DNA from: an uncultured Bacilli bacterium
GTDB taxonomy: Bacteria; Bacillota_I; Bacilli_A; RF39; UBA660
Length of the DNA stretch: 52,628 nt
NCBI GenBank assembly: GCA_947628565.1
Contig: CANRAH010000011.1
Location: forward strand, 1 to 52,628
Reading direction: 5' to 3'
The notes beneath the pieces were generated by a model that saw only the letters and a program-made list of their open reading frames with translations, searched no databases and was not told the DNA's origin. Position 1 is the stretch's first letter. Each line of letters begins with the position of its first letter. Both the position numbers and the translations under genes were made by a program. Positions 49,353-52,628 of the stretch are shown here, piece after piece.

Positions 49353-51842
49353 TTATTTACCACAGCAATTTTTGTACTTTTTGCCACTTCCACAAGGGCA
49401 AGGCTCATTTCTTCCAATCTTATTTACTCTTTTTGGTGTAGCCTTTTTTTCTTTTCCACTACTTTCATTGGTTACTCCTTCAGCAACCTTTTTTCTTTCA
49501 CTATTTTGTCTTACTTCTGCTTTTAATAAATAGGTAGTTGATTGAGCATCAATTCTAGCTAATAATTCATCAAAAAGTTCATATCCTTCTGTTTGATATT
49601 CACGTAATGGATTATTTTGAGCATAACTTCTTAAGTAAATTCCTTCCCTTAAATGTGCCATTGTATTTATATGTTCCATCCAATATGTATCAATTACTCT
49701 TAATATTATTGCTTTTTCAAATTCATTTAAAATTTCTTCAGGAATATTTTTAGTTTTATCTTTATATTCAGATATAATTTTTTGATATAAATATTCTATC
49801 ATTTCATCTGAACTTTTATATTCTATTTCGTCAAATGAAACTTTGCTTTTAAATAACTCATTTATAGATTCCAAGATTTCTGATTTATCATTTCTACTTA
49901 AATTACTATCTTTATTTAAATGTGAATATACGATATCAGTAACATAATTTTTAAACATTTCATCTCTTATATCAGTTACTGTATCTAAATCTAATATTTG
50001 ATTTCTTTTTTCATATATAATAGATCTTTGTTCATTTATTACATTATCATATTCAAGCAAAGTTTTTCTAAGGTCAAAATTGTTTCCTTCAACTCTTTTT
50101 TGTGCAGATTCAATAGAATTAGATAACATTTTATTTCTTATTGATACATCATCACTAAAGCCAACTCTTTGTAGCATTAATTTTGCTCTATCTGTTCCAA
50201 ATCTAACCATTAAATCATCCTCAAATGAAACACAAAATTGACTTTCTCCTGGATCGCCTTGACGTCCAGAACGTCCTCTTAATTGGTTATCAATTCTTCT
50301 TGATTCATGTCTTTCAGTACCTATTACAAATAATCCACCTAAATTTTTTACTTCATCAGTTAATTTTATGTCTGTTCCACGACCAGCCATATTAGTGGCG
50401 ATTGTTACAGCTCCTTTTTCACCAGCCTTAGCAATTATTTCTGCTTCTCTTGCATGGTTTTTAGCATTTAATACTTCATGAGGAATTTTCATTTTTTTCA
50501 ATTTTTCACTTATAAGTTCACTTGTTTCTACAGCAACAGTTCCAACTAATATTGGTTGCCCTGTTTGATGTCTCTCTTTTATTTCATTTACTATGGCTTT
50601 ATATTTTCCCTCTTTTGTTGCAAATAATAAATCTCCGTAATCTTTTCTAATTACTGGCTTGTTCGTTGGAATTGTTATAACATACATATTATATATATCT
50701 CTAAATTCTTCTTCTTCTGTCTTTGCAGTACCAGTCATTCCAGATAATTTTTTATACATTCTAAATAAATTTTGGAATGTTATTGTAGCTAAAGTCTTGG
50801 TTTCCTCATTAATTTGTACTCCTTCTTTTGCTTCAATTGCTTGATGTAATCCATCAGAATAATTCCTTCCTTGCATTAATCGTCCTGTAAACGGATCTAC
50901 GATTACTATTTTGCCATCATTAACAACATAATCTACATCTACTTTCATAGCATAGTTAGCCTTTAATGCTTGGTTTATAAAATGCACTAACGTTGTATTT
51001 TTAATATCATATAAATTTTCAACATTAAATACTTTCTCTGCTTTAGTTATTCCTTCTGGATCTAAAGATACTGCTTTTGTCTTTTCATCATATATATACC
51101 CACTATTTTCTTTCAAGCTTTTAGCAAATCTGTCGGCCTGTATATACATATTTGCAGATTTCATAAATCCACCAGATATAATCAATGGAGTTCTTGCCTC
51201 ATCAATTAAAACAGAATCAACTTCATCTATAATTGCAAAATTGTAATCGCGAGCAACTCTATCTGAAGCTTTTATTACCATATTATCTCTTAAATAATCG
51301 AATCCAATTTCATTGTTTGTTGAATAAAGAATATCACAGTTATATACTTCTTTTTTTTCTTTTGGTGATAATTCTCTTAAATTTACACCTACAGTAAGAC
51401 CTAAAAATCTATAAATTTCTCCCATCCAATTTGCATCACGATCTGCCAAATACTCATTAACTGTTATAATATGCACTCCATTACCTGTAAGAGCATTCAA
51501 ATATGCAGGCATCGTTGATGTCAAAGTTTTTCCTTCACCTGTTTTCATTTCAGCAATATTACCATAATGTATTGCAAGCCCACCTAAAACTTGAACATAA
51601 TAAGGTTTTTCACCGATAACTCTATAAGACGCTTCCCTTGCTGTTGCGAAGGCCTCAACTTTTATATCTTCTAATGACTCTCCATTTTTAAGTCTTTCTT
51701 TAAATTCTTCTGTTTTAGCTTTAAGCTTTTTATCTGATAATTTTGAATATTCCTCATCCAAAGCAACAATTTCATCAGCAATTTTTTTAAATTTTTCTAA
51801 TTCTTTATATTCATGATTAAATATCTTTTTAAATAACTTCAT
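49353..51842 (-). CDS. secA: Protein translocase ATPase SecA
   Basis: An 829-residue SecA, the motor that pushes preproteins through SecYEG. Walker A MKTGEGKTLTSTMPAYLNAL (99-118), the DEAD-type IIDEVDSVLIDEARTPLI (about 203-220), the second ATPase half with MAGRGTDIKL and RGRSGRQGDPGESQF, and the zinc-binding SEC-C tail CPCGSGKKYKNCC, then GK at the end. Length is normal. The order hpf-secA is conserved in Bacillota; prfB, the usual next gene, is not found downstream. A short hairpin (49330-49345, CCTT/AAGG) follows. Confidence 0.97.
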   Translation of the reverse strand: MKLFKKIFNHEYKELEKFKKIADEIVALDEEYSKLSDKKLKAKTEEFKERLKNGESLEDIKVEAFATAREASYRVIGEKPYYVQVLGGLAIHYGNIAEMKTGEGKTLTSTMPAYLNALTGNGVHIITVNEYLADRDANWMGEIYRFLGLTVGVNLRELSPKEKKEVYNCDILYSTNNEIGFDYLRDNMVIKASDRVARDYNFAIIDEVDSVLIDEARTPLIISGGFMKSANMYIQADRFAKSLKENSGYIYDEKTKAVSLDPEGITKAEKVFNVENLYDIKNTTLVHFINQALKANYAMKVDVDYVVNDGKIVIVDPFTGRLMQGRNYSDGLHQAIEAKEGVQINEETKTLATITFQNLFRMYKKLSGMTGTAKTEEEEFRDIYNMYVITIPTNKPVIRKDYGDLLFATKEGKYKAIVNEIKERHQTGQPILVGTVAVETSELISEKLKKMKIPHEVLNAKNHAREAEIIAKAGEKGAVTIATNMAGRGTDIKLTDEVKNLGGLFVIGTERHESRRIDNQLRGRSGRQGDPGESQFCVSFEDDLMVRFGTDRAKLMLQRVGFSDDVSIRNKMLSNSIESAQKRVEGNNFDLRKTLLEYDNVINEQRSIIYEKRNQILDLDTVTDIRDEMFKNYVTDIVYSHLNKDSNLSRNDKSEILESINELFKSKVSFDEIEYKSSDEMIEYLYQKIISEYKDKTKNIPEEILNEFEKAIILRVIDTYWMEHINTMAHLREGIYLRSYAQNNPLREYQTEGYELFDELLARIDAQSTTYLLKAEVRQNSERKKVAEGVTNESSGKEKKATPKRVNKIGRNEPCPCGSGKKYKNCCGK

Positions 51843-51910
51843 GTTTTACTCTCCTTTGCATATATCTATATTTTATCAAATATTATGAAAAATTAACAGT
51901 ATAAATACAA

Positions 51911-51934
51911 AAAATAGGCTTATAAACCTATTTT
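51911..51934 (-). terminator. Terminator after hpf
   Basis: AAAATAGG-(8 nt)-CCTATTTT followed by a T stretch on the minus strand; the hpf stop lies within the stem. secA therefore probably relies on readthrough or its own promoter. Confidence 0.7.
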
Positions 51935-52452
51935 ATTTCTAATATTCCATAATTTCCATCTTTTCTTCTATATAAAATATTAACTTTACCAGTTTGATCA
52001 TTTTTAAATGCAAAAAATTCATGCCCTAAAAGTTCCATTTGTAAGATTGCTTCTTCTTCATTCATAGGTTTATCATCGATAGTTTTTCTTTTAACAATAT
52101 CATTGTCATTTTGTTCCTTTTCATCAAATTCCAAAACAAATTCTTTGTAAGTATCTATGTTTTTTTTCTTCATTCTTGTTTTGTTTTTCCTTATTTGACG
52201 TTCTATTTTATCAGATACTTTATCTATAGATGCATAAAGATCTTTACTTCCTTCTTCACCTCTTAAAATAAATTTATTTGCGTTTATTGTTACTTCAACT
52301 ACTTGTTCTACACCTCTTAATTTTATCAATACAGTAGCTGTAATATCTTCTGGAGTTTCAAAGTATTTATCTAATCTTCCAATTTTTTCCTCAATATAAC
52401 TTTTAATAGCTTCTGTTACTTCTATTTTTTTCCCATGAATATTAAATTTCAT
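51928..52452 (-). CDS. hpf: Long-form ribosome hibernation promoting factor
   Basis: A 174-residue long HPF (YvyD type) that dimerises 70S ribosomes into inactive 100S particles. The N-terminal domain (KFNIHGKKIEVTEAIKSYIE, about 2-21, through ERQIRKNKTR) binds in the decoding region of 30S. A linker and the C-terminal dimerisation domain (residues about 120-174, EAILQMELLGHEFFAFKND) follow. ATG 52452 follows GAGGATTGATTAT. Confidence 0.94.
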   Translation of the reverse strand: MKFNIHGKKIEVTEAIKSYIEEKIGRLDKYFETPEDITATVLIKLRGVEQVVEVTINANKFILRGEEGSKDLYASIDKVSDKIERQIRKNKTRMKKKNIDTYKEFVLEFDEKEQNDNDIVKRKTIDDKPMNEEEAILQMELLGHEFFAFKNDQTGKVNILYRRKDGNYGILEIK

Positions 52453-52532
52453 ATAATCAATCCTCATCTTTCTATATATTTATTATATCACATTTTACGC
52501 AGTTTAAGATGAAAATAATATGAAATTAGCAA

Positions 52533-52560
52533 TACAAAAAAACTACACTAGCGCAGTTTT
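52533..52560 (-). terminator. Terminator of the cold-shock gene
   Basis: AAAACTGCG-(loop)-TGTAGTTTT (two G-U wobbles) then T run on the minus strand, overlapping the stop codon. Confidence 0.75.
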
Positions 52561-52628
52561 TATTTCTACTACATTTTTAGCTTGTAACCCTTTATCGGTT
52601 CTTACTAAATCAAATTTAACGTATTGGC
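52543..52628 (-). CDS. Cold-shock protein (C-terminal part, cut by window edge)
   Basis: The last 28 codons of a CspA-family protein: QYVKFDLVRTDKGLQAKNV followed by VEIKTALV and TAG. The pattern V-x-F-D-(L/V)-V-x-(T/E)-D-K-G-x-Q-A-x-N-V is the fourth and fifth strands of the cold-shock domain. The start is outside the window. These small OB-fold proteins act as RNA chaperones. Confidence 0.85.
   Translation of the reverse strand, partial: QYVKFDLVRTDKGLQAKNVVEIKTALV

Overview
This 52.6-kb window is chromosomal DNA of a very AT-rich, low-GC, Gram-positive type (Bacillota), read with the standard genetic code. Spore genes place it in an endospore former: a GerA/GerC/GerB germinant receptor, a YutH-like coat protein beside an Nfu (YutI-like) scaffold, dacB-spmA-spmB, and a CwlD-type cortex amidase that is interrupted. 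The exact lineage cannot be fixed from the sequence; an uncultured Bacilli/Erysipelotrichia-like or clostridial gut bacterium is plausible. Most genes lie on the minus strand.

Layout. 1-882: nine tRNA genes transcribed leftward from one strong promoter. 890-6548: S1-domain protein, Nfu, a spore-coat kinase-like protein, a DUF1292-like repeat protein, and the ecfA1-ecfA2-ecfT-truA operon, whose ATPases are strikingly degenerate. 6635-8998: two duplicated WG-repeat genes. 9070-12773: the germinant receptor operon. 12785-19245: housekeeping and spore-cortex genes, including spmB with an apparent AUU start, then a SIS-like protein and a WYL regulator.

19281-25439 is the main discovery candidate. 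A 5.5-kb element encoding a large serine recombinase splits cwlD inside its zinc-binding GHGG motif. Both gene halves are intact, the junctions share a CATGG core flanked by a perfect 10-bp inverted arm, and precise excision would restore the reading frame. This is the architecture of the sporulation intervening elements (skin in sigK, SP-beta in spsM). The cargo is a leftward operon (DUF1292-like, long coiled coil, a nonsense-split small gene, a SIMPL protein) and a rightward 47-residue ORF plus the recombinase.

25502-33921: housekeeping genes (pseudouridine synthase, methyltransferase, gmk, GDPD, HD hydrolase, metK under a SAM-I riboswitch, M32 carboxypeptidase, rpsI-rplM with a structured leader, and trpS with a [4Fe-4S]-type cysteine motif). 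33962-37598: a membrane/extracytoplasmic operon of active and inactive thioredoxin-fold proteins, a PH-domain protein and an unknown exported protein. 37787-43017: accessory genes and decaying remnants. 43187-44975: a DGQHR (DndB-like) plus HNH nuclease pair whose consensus promoter is covered by three AGATCT boxes, a candidate defence module. 45205-49271: ordinary genes separated by three orphan copies of the SecA-type SEC-C zinc tail and by TTTGCAAACA repeats. 49353-52628: secA, hpf and the end of a cold-shock gene.
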